Shown here in pieces: positions 35,671 through 46,089 of a stretch of DNA of 64,000 bases. Below the pieces are notes generated by a model. That model had not been told where the DNA came from. It did no database searches and saw only the letters and a list, made by a program, of their open reading frames with translations. The position numbers and the translations under genes were made by a program. Location: positions 2,171,501 through 2,235,500 of the forward strand of contig NZ_CP036515.1 in NCBI RefSeq assembly GCF_004323635.1, in the 5' to 3' direction. This stretch comes from Lichenihabitans psoromatis (GTDB lineage: Bacteria; Pseudomonadota; Alphaproteobacteria; Rhizobiales; Beijerinckiaceae). Numbering within the stretch: the stretch's first letter is position 1; each line of letters starts with the position of its first letter.

Positions 35671-36822
35671 TCACGGATCCGAGGAAGCTTTCGCATTCTG
35701 ATCGGGCTGCAAGGCGACCCAGGTGCTGAGATCTCCGACGGCAGCTCGAAACGCGACGTTGAGGGCCTTAACGGAGGCGAGGTCGTCCGAAGCGCTGCTG
35801 GGTTCTCGACCCTCAAAGAGCCGCATCGCGAGAACGTGGCCAGACGCTGACAGCAGCTTGGCCGAGAAGGTTACGTCGGCCATGCGGTCCGGATCGGTCG
35901 AAATATCAAAGCGCCGAAGATCGAGTTGCAACTGCCGATCCTCCTTGCCGAACTCCGTGGGCGCAACCAGCGTCGTCACGATCTTAGCGTCATCTAAGCT
36001 TTCCGCTATCTTCTGTTGCAGCAGACTTGGAAGCGCATCGCTCCACTGCATGGTCCCGATGGGCGTGAGTTGGCCGTCCGGCGATCGGGTCAACAGCCGC
36101 TGAGTCTGTAACGCGACGACAGCCGTCGGGGTGCCGATCACGATCTGCCCGGCCGGTATGGCGGATGGACCGGGTAGCTGCGGCACGGCTAGGTCGTAGA
36201 TCGGCGGCGGAATCTTCGCCGGACCGGCACCCGCCATTTGTGCGAGGCCCGTCATCACGGCGTCGAGGCGTCCTGCATTCTTGGCGAGAGCACCCGAGAA
36301 GACCTTTAGGTTATCCAATGTCGCCTTGAGGGCCTCGGAGTTGTCGCCCAGAATAGCATCGACACGGCTGAGGGTCTCTTGTGCGGACTGCGTCAGGCTG
36401 CGCCCGGCCGCCGTATCGGCGATCAGCATCGGCATGTGCCCGCCTTGTGGCTCCAACGGCAAGGCGGAGGGGTCGCCGCCGGTCAGCGATACGGCACCCG
36501 TGCCCATCAGACCCTGGCTCGCGATACCGGCTTTGGTATCCTGTCGCACCGGCGTCCCGGCCGCCAGGGCAAGGGTCGCCACCACGTGCCGAGGATCGTG
36601 CGGGTCGACCTCAAGCGCCGATACGGACCCGATCCGCATCCCGTCAAACAGCACGGCCGCGCCCGGCTGCAGGCCTGAAATCTGATTGCCGAAGCGGACC
36701 TGCACCGTCTCGGACTGGCTGAGAACGCCGGCTCGGTTGAGCCAGAACACGAACCCGATGCATGCCACAATGACCGCAGCCACGAAGCCGCCGATGGTGA
36801 GATAGCGGGCGTTAGTTTCCAT
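35671..36822 (-). CDS. MCE-domain (MlaD-like) protein fused to PqiC-like auxiliary domain
   Basis: Start at 36822 (METNARYLTIGGF) overlaps the mlaF stop by 11 bp; 383 residues. One membrane helix (about 8-28), an MCE domain (about 38-115: VRFGNQISGLQPGAAV, GLMGTGAVSLTGG), then a helical stalk. From about residue 205 it has a region like the ABC_trans_aux/PqiC lipoprotein family (YDLAVPQLPG, LTRSPDGQLTPIGTMQWSD, LPSLLQQKI). In most systems these are two proteins. Together with MlaE and MlaF it would form a trans-periplasmic lipid transporter. Confidence 0.85.
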   Translation of the reverse strand: METNARYLTIGGFVAAVIVACIGFVFWLNRAGVLSQSETVQVRFGNQISGLQPGAAVLFDGMRIGSVSALEVDPHDPRHVVATLALAAGTPVRQDTKAGIASQGLMGTGAVSLTGGDPSALPLEPQGGHMPMLIADTAAGRSLTQSAQETLSRVDAILGDNSEALKATLDNLKVFSGALAKNAGRLDAVMTGLAQMAGAGPAKIPPPIYDLAVPQLPGPSAIPAGQIVIGTPTAVVALQTQRLLTRSPDGQLTPIGTMQWSDALPSLLQQKIAESLDDAKIVTTLVAPTEFGKEDRQLQLDLRRFDISTDPDRMADVTFSAKLLSASGHVLAMRLFEGREPSSASDDLASVKALNVAFRAAVGDLSTWVALQPDQNAKASSDP

Positions 36823-37618
36823 CGGGGTTGCCTTGACGTTCGGGGGCGGGTTCCGCAATGGCGCGACGGGCGCGCGGGCCGGCGAAATAGGCTTTGACCC
36901 ATGGGTCCTGGCTGGCCAGCATGGCACTCATCGCCCCGAGCGCAACGATCCGACCCTCCGCTAGCGCGGCGATCCGGTCACAAACCGCCGCCAAACTGTC
37001 GAGGTCGTGAGTCGCCATGACGACCGTGACGCCGAGCGTGCGCTGAAGCGTCTTGATCAGGAGGTCGAACTCACCGGCCGCGATCGGGTCCAGCCCCGAT
37101 GTCGGCTCATCCAAGAAAACGATGTCCGGCTCGAGCGCGAGCGATCGGGCCAGCGCAACCCGTTTGATCATGCCGCCGGACAGTTCGGCCGGGAACTTGT
37201 CCATGTCGTCCGGTGCCAAGCCGACCATTCGCAGCTTGGTGACCGCGATCTCGCTCCGAAGAGCGGCAGGCAAAGCGAGATACTCCCTCATCGGGAACTC
37301 GACGTTTTGCCTGACCGACAAGGCCGAAAACAAGGCGCCTTGCTGAAACAGTACGCCCCAGTGGCGCTCGACCGCATGCATCGCTTCTGTATCGAGCTTA
37401 TCGACGTCACGGCCAAGGATCTTGATCGTGCCGGAACGTTTTGGCAGGAGACCGAGGACGGTGCGCAGAAGCACGGATTTGCCGCCTCCAGAGGCGCCAA
37501 CCAAGCCCAGGATCTCGCCTCGACGCACGTCGAGGTCGAGCTTGTCGATGACGAGATGCGGGCCGAAGCCGACGACGAGGTTTTGCAGGCTGATCGCGAT
37601 GGACGGGGCATGTTCCAT
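36812..37618 (-). CDS. MlaF-type ABC transporter ATPase
   Basis: 268 residues. Walker A GASGGGKS, signature LSGGMIKR, Walker B IVFLDEPTSGLDP and H-loop ATHD are complete. The LSGGM variant and SGLDP are typical of the MlaF/Ttg2A branch that energises phospholipid transport. It lies 4 bp after mlaE. Confidence 0.93.
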   Translation of the reverse strand: MEHAPSIAISLQNLVVGFGPHLVIDKLDLDVRRGEILGLVGASGGGKSVLLRTVLGLLPKRSGTIKILGRDVDKLDTEAMHAVERHWGVLFQQGALFSALSVRQNVEFPMREYLALPAALRSEIAVTKLRMVGLAPDDMDKFPAELSGGMIKRVALARSLALEPDIVFLDEPTSGLDPIAAGEFDLLIKTLQRTLGVTVVMATHDLDSLAAVCDRIAALAEGRIVALGAMSAMLASQDPWVKAYFAGPRARRAIAEPAPERQGNPDGN

Positions 37619-37621
37619 GGC

Positions 37622-38773
37622 TCACATCCCGATCGCTGCGAAGATCATGGCGAACACGCCATCGAGAACGATCACAAGGAAGATCGACTCGACCACCGAT
37701 GCAGTTGTCCGCAGTCCGAGCGACTCCGCGCTCCCCTTGACTCGCAGCCCCTCGGCGCAGGCGACGACCCCGATCACTAGCGCCATGAAAGGGGCCTTGA
37801 GCAGCCCCACCTCGAGATGCGTAACCGAGACGGCGTCGCGCAATTGGGCCAAGAAGACGATGGGGCTCGTGCCGCCATAGAACCAGGTCACCAGTCCACC
37901 GCCCGTCAGAGCCGCCATCGCGCCGACGAAGGCGAGGATCGGCAGGGCAAGGACGAGCGCGACGATCCGTGGCAAGATCAGAACCTCGACCGGATCGAGC
38001 CCCATGGTGCGGAGGGCGTCGATCTCCTCGCGCATCGTCATCGAGCCGAGCTCGGCCGTGTAGGAACTGCCGGAGCGGCCCGCCACCATGATTGCGACGA
38101 CGAGAACGCCGAGCTCGCGCAGCACCAGGATACCGACAAGATCGACCACATAACTTTCCGCCCCGAACTTGCGGAAATTAAAGATCCCCTGCTGGGCGAT
38201 GATGGCGCCGATCAACAGCGTGATCAGGACGATAATCGGAATGGCCTGGAAACCCACTCGATCGAGCTGCTGAACCGTCGACGTCAAACGAAATCGGCGC
38301 GGATGCAGGACCACCCGCCCGAGTGCGGCCGCCACTGCGCCCAGCATGGCGAAGAACACGAGCAAACCATCCCAGACGCCGACGACCCCGCGACCGAGGG
38401 CCTCGATCCAGGCCAGCTGTTGCGACCTAAGCGGCGGAACCGCTTGGCGCCCGTCAGCTTGGGTGACCATATCGAGGAGCGCTCTATACCGATCCGGGAT
38501 GGCTTTGACCGACACCGACAGCCCGGTTGGTCGTGGGCCGGCGATCAGCCGGTTGAGCAGGCAGGCCCCGAACGTATCGATCGTGCCGACGCCGCCGAGG
38601 TCGACGACGACCGATGAGGATCTAAGCGCGGCGGCTGCTTTGTCGATCAAGGGAGCGAGGGCGACGACATGCGTGATCGTCCACGATCCGGCCGCGATCG
38701 CGATGGCAGTGCCGTCCCGTCGGGTCGACCAGCGCAAGCTGCCCGGTTGTGAGAGGGTCGCCATCGACGTCAA
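37622..38773 (-). CDS. MlaE-type permease with N-terminal STAS domain
   Basis: 383 residues. Residues about 10-105 form a STAS domain (VVDLGGVGTIDTFGACLLNRL), followed by the five-to-six-helix MlaE domain (about 125-383) with the family motif ELGSMTMREEIDALRTMGLDP. STAS fused to MlaE is known in proteobacterial homologues; in E. coli the STAS part is the separate MlaB. First gene of the mlaEFD-like operon; it starts 11 bp after cydB ends, so it may be co-transcribed with cydAB. Confidence 0.92.
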   Translation of the reverse strand: MTSMATLSQPGSLRWSTRRDGTAIAIAAGSWTITHVVALAPLIDKAAAALRSSSVVVDLGGVGTIDTFGACLLNRLIAGPRPTGLSVSVKAIPDRYRALLDMVTQADGRQAVPPLRSQQLAWIEALGRGVVGVWDGLLVFFAMLGAVAAALGRVVLHPRRFRLTSTVQQLDRVGFQAIPIIVLITLLIGAIIAQQGIFNFRKFGAESYVVDLVGILVLRELGVLVVAIMVAGRSGSSYTAELGSMTMREEIDALRTMGLDPVEVLILPRIVALVLALPILAFVGAMAALTGGGLVTWFYGGTSPIVFLAQLRDAVSVTHLEVGLLKAPFMALVIGVVACAEGLRVKGSAESLGLRTTASVVESIFLVIVLDGVFAMIFAAIGM

Positions 38774-38783
38774 GGCCCGCGGC

Positions 38784-39797
38784 TCAATGGTAGCCGAGGT
38801 CCGCTCGGACCTTTCCGCGGAACACCCAGTAGGACCAACTCGTGTAGAGCAGGATGATGGGGAGCAGCAGGAGAGTTCCCACCAGCAGGAAGGCTTGAGC
38901 TTTGGGCGAGGAGGCCGCTTCCCAGAGCGTGTAGCGATAGGGAACGATCATGGGCCAGAGGCTGATGGCGATCCCGAGATACGACATCAGAAAAAGCCCG
39001 ACGGTCCCGAGAAACGGGCCGAAACTCGACGTGCTGCGATTGAGGGATCGCCATACAAGCCACGCCAGAGCGAGCGTGATGACCGGGATCGGCAGGAGCA
39101 ACGCCACGTTCGGCCACGAGAACCAGCGCTCGGCGATCTGCGCCTGTGCCATAGGGGTCCAGACGCTGACGGCGCCGGTGCAGGCGAGCACACCGGCGAG
39201 GGCCCATCGACCGTGCCGTCTTGCCTCGGCTTGAAGGCCACTTTCGAGCTTCAGGATGAGCCAACCAGATCCAAGAAGGGCGTAACCGAACACCAGCGCG
39301 ACCCCTGTCAGAAGGCTGAACGGCGTGAAGCAATCCAGGCTGGTGCCGACGAATTGGCGTCCGTCCACCTTGAACCCTTGGATGAACGCTCCGAGAACAA
39401 TGCCTTGTGCAAAGGTTGCGATGATCGAACCATAGAAGAAGCCGTGGTCCCAGAATGTCCTGTGGGCCGCGTCACGGAAGCGGAACTCGAAAGCGACACC
39501 GCGAAACACGAGAGCCAGCAGCATGATCGCGACGGGAAAGTAGACCGCCGGGATGATGATCACGAAAGCGAGCGGGAAAGCCGCCATCAGCGCGACACCG
39601 CCGAGAATGAGCCACGTCTCGTTGCCGTCCCAGACCGGCGCGATGCTGTTCATGACAAGATTGCGGGCGCGCGTGTCTTGCGCGAAGCCGTAGAGAATGC
39701 CGACGCCGAGGTCGAAGCCGTCGAGCAGGACATAGAGGAACACGCCGATCGCCAGGATCGCGGTCCAGATAGGAACGAAGCTCTGCACATAGCTCAT
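38784..39797 (-). CDS. cydB: Cytochrome bd-type quinol oxidase subunit II (Cio-like)
   Basis: 337 residues, eight to nine membrane helices, with the conserved WDGNETWLI motif near residue 55. Overlaps cydA by 4 bp (ATGA). It stabilises the haem-bearing subunit I. Confidence 0.94.
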   Translation of the reverse strand: MSYVQSFVPIWTAILAIGVFLYVLLDGFDLGVGILYGFAQDTRARNLVMNSIAPVWDGNETWLILGGVALMAAFPLAFVIIIPAVYFPVAIMLLALVFRGVAFEFRFRDAAHRTFWDHGFFYGSIIATFAQGIVLGAFIQGFKVDGRQFVGTSLDCFTPFSLLTGVALVFGYALLGSGWLILKLESGLQAEARRHGRWALAGVLACTGAVSVWTPMAQAQIAERWFSWPNVALLLPIPVITLALAWLVWRSLNRSTSSFGPFLGTVGLFLMSYLGIAISLWPMIVPYRYTLWEAASSPKAQAFLLVGTLLLLPIILLYTSWSYWVFRGKVRADLGYH

Positions 39798-41191
39798 GAC
39801 GTCGTTGCCTCGATCAGGGTTCCGGGAAGCGCTTCCACCGGCTGCGCCGGGCGGCCGCTTTCGATCGCGGCATTGTCAAGCCCGATAGGACCCTTACGGA
39901 TGATCCGCGCCATAACGAGCCCGCCTCCAGGGAAGATGACGAGGTAGACCAGCACGTAGCCGATCAGTGTGAGAAGCACATTCCAGCCGGTGAGCGACGG
40001 CGTCACCGAATCGGCGGTCCGCATCAGGCCGTAAATGGTCCACGGTTGCCGTCCGACCTCCGTGGTGGTCCAGCCTGCAAGCACAGCGACGAAGCCAAGC
40101 ATCGATGCGGCCTGGCAGCAACAGAGGAAGGCGACGCTTTGAACGTATCGCTCGCGGCGACGCAGCACGGTTCCCCAAAGCACCAGGGCCAGCATCATCA
40201 GGCCGCAGCCGACCATTATCCGGAAAGCGAAGAACGGAGGCCCGACTGGGGGACGCTGATCAGCGGGCCATTCCTTCAGACCCTTGATCTCGCCGTCGAG
40301 GCTGTGGGTGAGCACGAGGCTGCCGAGCCAGGGTATGGCGATCTCGTTGTGCATAACGGCCGCTTTGTCGTCGGGAATGCCGAACAGCGTCAGCGGAACG
40401 GGGCTCGTCGTGTCGTATCTCCCCTCGATCGCGGCCAGCTTGGCGGGTTGGTACCGGAGCGTGTTGGAGCCATGCAGGTCGCCGAGCACGATCTGCAGAG
40501 GCACGAGGAACAGCAGGAGCCACAGGGTGGTCGACAGCATCAGCCGCCCTTCGGGGCCGAACTTGCCCTGCCGGATCAGCCACGCCGCCACGCCGAGCAC
40601 CACGAAGCCGGTGGTCACGTAGAAGCCGACCACCGTATGGGCGAGCCGATACGGAAAGGAGGGGTTGAAGATGACCTGCCACCAGTCGGCCGGGAAAAAG
40701 CGTCCGTCGACCACCTCAAAGCCGGCCGGCGTCTGCATCCAACTGTTGACTGCCAGAATCCAGAACGAGGAGAACAACGTGCCGAACGCTACCATCAGGG
40801 CGGCGACAAAGTGCGCCCAAGCAGGGACCAGCTTGCGTCCGAACAACAGCACGCCAAGGAAAGCCGCCTCGAGAAAGAAGGCGGTCAGTCCCTCGTAGGC
40901 TAGCAACGGAGCGATGACGTTGGCGGTTGCGTCCGAGAACCGGCTCCAATTGGTGCCGAATTGGAACGGCATGATGATGCCGGAGACGACCCCCATACCG
41001 AACGAGACCGAAAAAATTCTGATCCAGAAGCTTGAAACGCGAAGGTAAATCTCCTTTCCGGTCCAGAAATGAAGGCCCTCGAGCACCGCAATGTAGGACG
41101 CCACTCCGACCGTAAAGGCAGGCAGCAGGATATGCCAGGCGATGACCCACACGAATTGAAGACGCGACAGGATGAGTGGATCGAGATGCAT
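39794..41191 (-). CDS. cydA: Cytochrome bd-type quinol oxidase subunit I (Cio-like)
   Basis: 465 residues with nine helices. Axial ligand region His near residue 20 (AWHILLPAF), a short Q-loop and GRQPWTIYGLMRTADSVTP. The GRQPW-x-x-YGLMRTAD form and the short Q-loop place it with the CioA (cyanide-insensitive oxidase) group rather than E. coli CydA. It would give high-affinity or cyanide/NO/sulphide-tolerant respiration. Lies just after the phosphoketolase gene, same strand, gap 4 bp. Confidence 0.93.
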   Translation of the reverse strand: MHLDPLILSRLQFVWVIAWHILLPAFTVGVASYIAVLEGLHFWTGKEIYLRVSSFWIRIFSVSFGMGVVSGIIMPFQFGTNWSRFSDATANVIAPLLAYEGLTAFFLEAAFLGVLLFGRKLVPAWAHFVAALMVAFGTLFSSFWILAVNSWMQTPAGFEVVDGRFFPADWWQVIFNPSFPYRLAHTVVGFYVTTGFVVLGVAAWLIRQGKFGPEGRLMLSTTLWLLLFLVPLQIVLGDLHGSNTLRYQPAKLAAIEGRYDTTSPVPLTLFGIPDDKAAVMHNEIAIPWLGSLVLTHSLDGEIKGLKEWPADQRPPVGPPFFAFRIMVGCGLMMLALVLWGTVLRRRERYVQSVAFLCCCQAASMLGFVAVLAGWTTTEVGRQPWTIYGLMRTADSVTPSLTGWNVLLTLIGYVLVYLVIFPGGGLVMARIIRKGPIGLDNAAIESGRPAQPVEALPGTLIEATTS

Positions 41192-41195
41192 GAGA

Positions 41196-43619
41196 TCAGA
41201 CCACTGTTCTGGCGAGTGCTGGCCAACGCCAGTTTAGGATCTCCGGCATATCGATGCCGTGCTGGTCGATGTAACCGCGATGTTCGACGAGCTTGTCGCG
41301 GATTGCCTGGGTCGCATAGGCGGCCATCGGACCGAGGCGCGGTACCCGATCGATCACGTCTAACACGAGGTGGAAGCGATCGAGCCGATTGAGCACGACC
41401 ATGTCGAAGGGCGTCGTGGTCGTCCCTTCGTCCTGAAACCCGTGAACGTGAAAATTGCGGTGGTTCGCACGATTGTAGACGAGGCGGTGGATTAGGGCCG
41501 GATATCCATGGAAAGCGAAGATGACCGGCCGGTCGAGGGTGAACAGCGCATCAAAGTCGGCGTCGTCCAGGCCGTGGGGATGATCGCTCTTTGGCTGCAG
41601 CGTCATGAGATCGACGACGTTGACGAACCTCACTTTAAGGTCAGGCATGTGACGGCGCATGAGGTCGACCGCGGCGAGACATTCGAGTGTCGGAACGTCG
41701 CCGGCACAGGCCATGACAACGTCCGGCTCACCGCCTTCGTCGTTGCTGGCGAATGTCCAGATGCCGAGCCCACGGTCGCAATGCTTGGCCGCTGTTTCCA
41801 TGTCGAGCCATTGCGGCTCGGATTGCTTGCCGGCCACGATGACATTGATACGGTCCCAGGACCGTAGACAATGATCGGTCACCCACAGCAGCGTGTTGGC
41901 ATCCGGCGGCAGATAAATGCGGACCGTATCGGCCTTCTTATTGGCGACGAGATCCATGAACCCTGGGTCCTGATGGCTCGACCCATTGTGATCCTGCCGC
42001 CACACGTGGCTGGTGAGAAGATAATTGAGCGAGGCGATGGGCTGCCGCCATTCGACTTCCCTGCTGGTCTTGAGCCATTTGGCATGCTGATTGACCATCG
42101 AGTCGACGATGTGGATGAAGGCTTCATAGCAGGAGAACAGCCCATGGCGGCCGGTCAGAAGGTAGCCCTCGAGCCACCCCTGGCAGGTGTGCTCGCTAAG
42201 GATTTCCATGACCCGCCCCTCGGGGCTGAGTTGCTCATCGTCATCGGCGATCTTCGCCGAATTCCAGTCCCGGCCCGTGACCTGGAACAAGGCCTGCAGG
42301 CGATTGGATGCGGTTTCGTCGGGACCGACGATGCGAAAGTTCCGCGTCTCGGCGTTGAGCCGCATGACGTCGCGCAAGAAACCGCCCATAACGGCTGTGG
42401 CTTCGCCGTCCGTACCGCCGGGATGAGTGACCGGAACAGCGTGCGACACGACATCCGGGAGCCCCAGGGGCCGCATCAGCGTACCCCCGTTGGCATGAGG
42501 GTTGGCGCTCATGCGGAGAGCACCGATCGGCGCGAGGGCCGCGATCTCTGGCAGCAGAGTCCCAGTCTCGTCGAACAGTTCCTCTGCCTTGTAGCTCCGC
42601 ATCCAGGCTTCAAGCGCCTGGAGATGGCCGGGTCTCGTCATATCGGCGATTGGCACTTGGTGGGCGCGCCACGATCCTTCGGTCTTTAGCCCGTCGACGG
42701 ACTTCGGCCCTGTCCATCCCTTTGGACTGCGAAGCACGATCATTGGCCAGCGTTGTCTCCCCGTGGAGGGCAAGGGACCGGAGCGGGCTGCATCCTGAAT
42801 GGCGCGGATCGCCGCCGTCGCGGTATCCATGGCGGCCGCCATGGCTTGATGCATCAGCGCGGGATCGTCCCCCTCGACGAAGATTGGCTCATGGCCGAAG
42901 CCGAGCAGCAGGCTTTCAAGATCCGCGTGCGAGATGCGCGCCAGCACGGTCGGATTGGCGATCTTGAAACCGTTGAGATGGAGGATCGGTAGAACGGCGC
43001 CATCGGTCGCTGGATTAATAAAGGTGTTGGAGTGCCATGAGGCCGCGAGTGGACCCGTCTCGGCTTCGCCGTCCCCGACCACGCAGGCGGCGATCAGGCC
43101 AGGATTGTCGAGCACCGCGCCATAAGCGTGCGACAGCGAGTAGCCGAGTTCGCCTCCTTCGTGGATCGACCCGGGCGTCTGCGGTGCGGCGTGGCTCGGG
43201 ATGCCACCTGGGAAGGAGAACTGGCGGAACAGCCGACGCATGCCGTTCTCGTTTCGCGCGATCTCGGGATAGAGTTCGCTATAGGTCCCTTCAAGATAGG
43301 TGCTGGCGACGACGCCCGGGGCGCCATGGCCCGGGCCGGCCACAAACAGCACGCTGAGCTGCTTGGCTTTGATCACCCGGTTCAGGTGGAGGTAGATGAA
43401 ATTCAATCCTGGCGTCGTGCCGAAATGGCCGAGTAGGCGCGGCTTGACGTGCGCCATCGTCAAGGGCACCCGCAACATCGGGTTGTCTAGGAGGTAGATC
43501 TGGCCGACCGAAAGGTAGTTGGCTGCCCGCCACCATGCATTCATGGTTTGCAGTTCGGCCGGGGCGAGCGGCTCACCGGGCGGGTGAATGATGGCTGTCT
43601 GTATGGTCATCGTATCCAT
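41196..43619 (-). CDS. xfp: Phosphoketolase
   Basis: 807 residues, the usual family length. Contains the N-terminal GPGHG and [13 protein letters not shown] motifs, the thiamine-diphosphate site [11 protein letters not shown], and ESNRLQ-like SNRLQALFQ. It cleaves xylulose-5-P and/or fructose-6-P with phosphate to acetyl-P plus a sugar phosphate, bypassing decarboxylation. In many alphaproteobacteria it clusters with stress and low-oxygen genes, as here with cydAB downstream. Confidence 0.95.
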   Translation of the reverse strand: MDTMTIQTAIIHPPGEPLAPAELQTMNAWWRAANYLSVGQIYLLDNPMLRVPLTMAHVKPRLLGHFGTTPGLNFIYLHLNRVIKAKQLSVLFVAGPGHGAPGVVASTYLEGTYSELYPEIARNENGMRRLFRQFSFPGGIPSHAAPQTPGSIHEGGELGYSLSHAYGAVLDNPGLIAACVVGDGEAETGPLAASWHSNTFINPATDGAVLPILHLNGFKIANPTVLARISHADLESLLLGFGHEPIFVEGDDPALMHQAMAAAMDTATAAIRAIQDAARSGPLPSTGRQRWPMIVLRSPKGWTGPKSVDGLKTEGSWRAHQVPIADMTRPGHLQALEAWMRSYKAEELFDETGTLLPEIAALAPIGALRMSANPHANGGTLMRPLGLPDVVSHAVPVTHPGGTDGEATAVMGGFLRDVMRLNAETRNFRIVGPDETASNRLQALFQVTGRDWNSAKIADDDEQLSPEGRVMEILSEHTCQGWLEGYLLTGRHGLFSCYEAFIHIVDSMVNQHAKWLKTSREVEWRQPIASLNYLLTSHVWRQDHNGSSHQDPGFMDLVANKKADTVRIYLPPDANTLLWVTDHCLRSWDRINVIVAGKQSEPQWLDMETAAKHCDRGLGIWTFASNDEGGEPDVVMACAGDVPTLECLAAVDLMRRHMPDLKVRFVNVVDLMTLQPKSDHPHGLDDADFDALFTLDRPVIFAFHGYPALIHRLVYNRANHRNFHVHGFQDEGTTTTPFDMVVLNRLDRFHLVLDVIDRVPRLGPMAAYATQAIRDKLVEHRGYIDQHGIDMPEILNWRWPALARTVV

Positions 43620-43724
43620 CCGTGAGACGTCGTGGTTGGTGAAAAAAGGTTGGATCGAAAGAGGCTTGGCCGACCGTCTCGAATTGTGCGGGTGTGCAGA
43701 CGAAGGGTCCGCGTCGAAGCTCGC

Positions 43725-45374
43725 TCAGGCGTGGATATCGTGAAGCGCCAGGAACGCCTTGAAAAGCACGCGCGGGTCGAAGCAACCTTTGTAGACGGGC
43801 GGCGGCTCGCGTTCGAGGCCGAGCATCCTGTAGACGGCAGTCTGGGCCGAACGCACCGAATATTCGACCGTGAACACCACGTCCTCGGGCAATTCGCAGA
43901 ACTGGCCGATAAAGGCGAGATTTTTGGACCCGGCTGGGATCACCTCGGGTCGATCACCTGATTGCCGCGGCAGGAACTGGCTGGTGATGAACGGCATCAT
44001 GCAGGGAATGCATAGACACGTCTCGAGGATGTGCGGGGTCTCTTCGGTCACGTGCAGATGGCCGAGCAGTTCCGTCATGATCTCGAGGCCGGTGCAGGCC
44101 GACATCGGTTTTCGGACAAAATCCCCGAATTCGTCGACCTTCAGGCCGTAGCCCCACAAAACGGCCACGTCGGCCGGCTGTCCGATAAAATGCGGCTGAT
44201 GCGGGATGACGATAGACATCAGCCAAGGCGAGTCGGGAAATGTGATGAGGCCGCCTTCTCCGGGCACGTTGCCCGTGAGGTCGCGCACGACCTTGAGCAG
44301 AGCGGAATCGTAGAGGGTCGTGGTGAAGGACAGCCACTTCGACTGACCCACATGATTCGCGAAGGCCGATGGGTTCCCGAATGCAGGCCTGTCTTTCGCG
44401 ATCGCCTTCCAGAGGTCCCATGACCCGACGCCGGTGGAGCGGGCGTCAGCCTCGCCGTCGAGGGCTGGGGCCTGGCGCATCGACCCGAAGCGTGACCCTT
44501 CTGTCATCGATCCGAGCGTGACCAGGACGAGGTCGTCGGGCTCGACCATCACCTCGTCGCCGCGGCCACCCCGAACTGTGGCGATTCGCGTGACAGTCGT
44601 GCCGCCATTCTCGTCGCGAAAGCCGAGATGGGTTACGCGCGTGTCGAGCGCAAAAACCACGCCGCGCTCGTCGAGCCACTGCTGCAACGGCCGCACCAAC
44701 GAGTCGAACTGATTGTAGACGGTTCGCATGATGCCTTCGAGCCGGTCAAACCCCGAGACCATGTGGGCGAACCTGACCAGATATCGCTTGAATTCGACGG
44801 CGCTATGCCAGGGCTGGAACGCGAAGGTGGTGCACCACATGAACCAAAAATTCGTGCGGAAGAACGCTGAGTCGAACTGATCCGCAATCGTCGTTTTGCC
44901 GAGCAGGCCTTCCGGTTCGACAGCAAGGCGCTCGATCGTCAGGATGTGTCGCTCGCTGAGGCCGAAATCGGGCGCCGTTTGTCTTTGCCCATTGCGCACG
45001 AGACGCGATCTAGACGCGGTCTTCATCGTCTCGTTCCAAGCGTAGATCTCGTCGGTGACGGATCTGCTGCCATCCAAAGTCGGGATGGAAGAGAATAAGT
45101 CGAAGGTACACACGTATTTGCGCTCGATCATGCGGCCGCCGCGCAGGACGTACCCGACTTTTGGCGAGCCCGCGCCGTCGAGGCTCCCGCCGACCTTGTT
45201 AGTCTCTTCCAGAATGGTGATGTCCTGCCCCAGCATGTCGCCATCCCGGATCAGGAAGGCAGCCGCCGCCATGGATGCGATGCCGCCCCCCACGAGATAG
45301 GCCTTCGGCGAACCCCGGGCGGCGTCGGGCCAGGGCGGCATCGGGTCGGCGAGGGTCTGGCTGGACGTAACCAT
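43725..45374 (-). CDS. ohyA: Oleate hydratase (myosin-cross-reactive-antigen family flavoprotein)
   Basis: Start at 45374 (MVTSSQTLADP) preceded by AAGGAA; 549 residues. FAD-binding VGGGIASMAAAAFLIRDG near the N-terminus, then GGSLDGAG and GGRMIERKY, the substrate-site CTFDLFSSIP loop, and late FIGQFCELPEDVVFTVEYSVR. By family it hydrates cis-9 unsaturated fatty acids to 10-hydroxy acids, a detoxification and membrane-stress role. Confidence 0.93.
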   Translation of the reverse strand: MVTSSQTLADPMPPWPDAARGSPKAYLVGGGIASMAAAAFLIRDGDMLGQDITILEETNKVGGSLDGAGSPKVGYVLRGGRMIERKYVCTFDLFSSIPTLDGSRSVTDEIYAWNETMKTASRSRLVRNGQRQTAPDFGLSERHILTIERLAVEPEGLLGKTTIADQFDSAFFRTNFWFMWCTTFAFQPWHSAVEFKRYLVRFAHMVSGFDRLEGIMRTVYNQFDSLVRPLQQWLDERGVVFALDTRVTHLGFRDENGGTTVTRIATVRGGRGDEVMVEPDDLVLVTLGSMTEGSRFGSMRQAPALDGEADARSTGVGSWDLWKAIAKDRPAFGNPSAFANHVGQSKWLSFTTTLYDSALLKVVRDLTGNVPGEGGLITFPDSPWLMSIVIPHQPHFIGQPADVAVLWGYGLKVDEFGDFVRKPMSACTGLEIMTELLGHLHVTEETPHILETCLCIPCMMPFITSQFLPRQSGDRPEVIPAGSKNLAFIGQFCELPEDVVFTVEYSVRSAQTAVYRMLGLEREPPPVYKGCFDPRVLFKAFLALHDIHA

Positions 45375-45420
45375 GTTGGTTTCCTTGTAAGACCGTCGAA
45401 CCGAGTCCTCGGCGCGGACG

Positions 45421-45981
45421 TCAGGCAGCGATGTCGGCCGTGGATTGCGGCGCGGTATGCACATCGATCTGTGTCGGGCCGATCAATTGAAGCAGCGTTT
45501 TTGCCTGCGCGACCTCTGCCGCGGGCCCGTGCGCCACGACGAGATAGGCGTCAGCTTTGAGGTGCTGTTCGTACTGAAGGACGGAATGATGGGGAATGCC
45601 GATGCTGAAGAGGGCGGCGCCGAGCGCTCCCACTCCGCCGCTGAGGATGGCGCCCTCGACCGCGCCGCTCAAGGCGGCGAAGACAGCCGTCGCCAAATGA
45701 CCCAGGACGACGACGGGACCGATCACCGGGACCGTGAACATGATGCCGCCGAACAAGAGTCCCCACAGACCTCCCCAGTAAGCGGCGCGGCTGCCCCAGA
45801 AACTGATACGGTCGCCGGCGCTATAGAAGCCGATGACCTGCTCGTCCGTGTGATACCCTTTTCCGACGATGCTGAAGTGGCTCATCGAAAGACCGGCGTC
45901 CGCGATCTTTCGGATCGCTTCTTCTGCCGCCTCATGCGTCAGATACACCGCTACCATGCTTTCGTTTTGTGCCATCGTCAT
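45421..45981 (-). CDS. YflT/general-stress-protein-17M-like membrane protein
   Basis: 186 residues (start ATG at 45981 or the one two codons later). N-terminal soluble part (VAVYLTHEAAEEAIRKIADA, SMSHFSIVGKGYH) typical of GSP17M-like domains, then a Gly-rich hydrophobic centre with two helices (about 70-115), and a C-terminal ferredoxin-like half (LKADAYLVVAHG). It belongs to a family common in stress clusters with BON proteins; molecular role unknown. Confidence 0.75.
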   Translation of the reverse strand: MTMAQNESMVAVYLTHEAAEEAIRKIADAGLSMSHFSIVGKGYHTDEQVIGFYSAGDRISFWGSRAAYWGGLWGLLFGGIMFTVPVIGPVVVLGHLATAVFAALSGAVEGAILSGGVGALGAALFSIGIPHHSVLQYEQHLKADAYLVVAHGPAAEVAQAKTLLQLIGPTQIDVHTAPQSTADIAA

Positions 45982-46089
45982 GTCCTTTGTCGGTCTAGCG
46001 TCGTTGGCTGAATTGCCGAAGAGGCTCGTCGTTATCGACGGCGGTGATTGGCGTTGAGCGTTTTGGGTGACGACGCGAGCGCTGCCGCG

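Noticed and set aside
38346..39947. 533-codon plus-strand frame opposite cydB/mlaE
   Set aside because: Antisense shadow over two well-supported membrane protein genes; composition (Arg, Glu, Asp, Gln) is typical of reverse-strand reading of hydrophobic codons.
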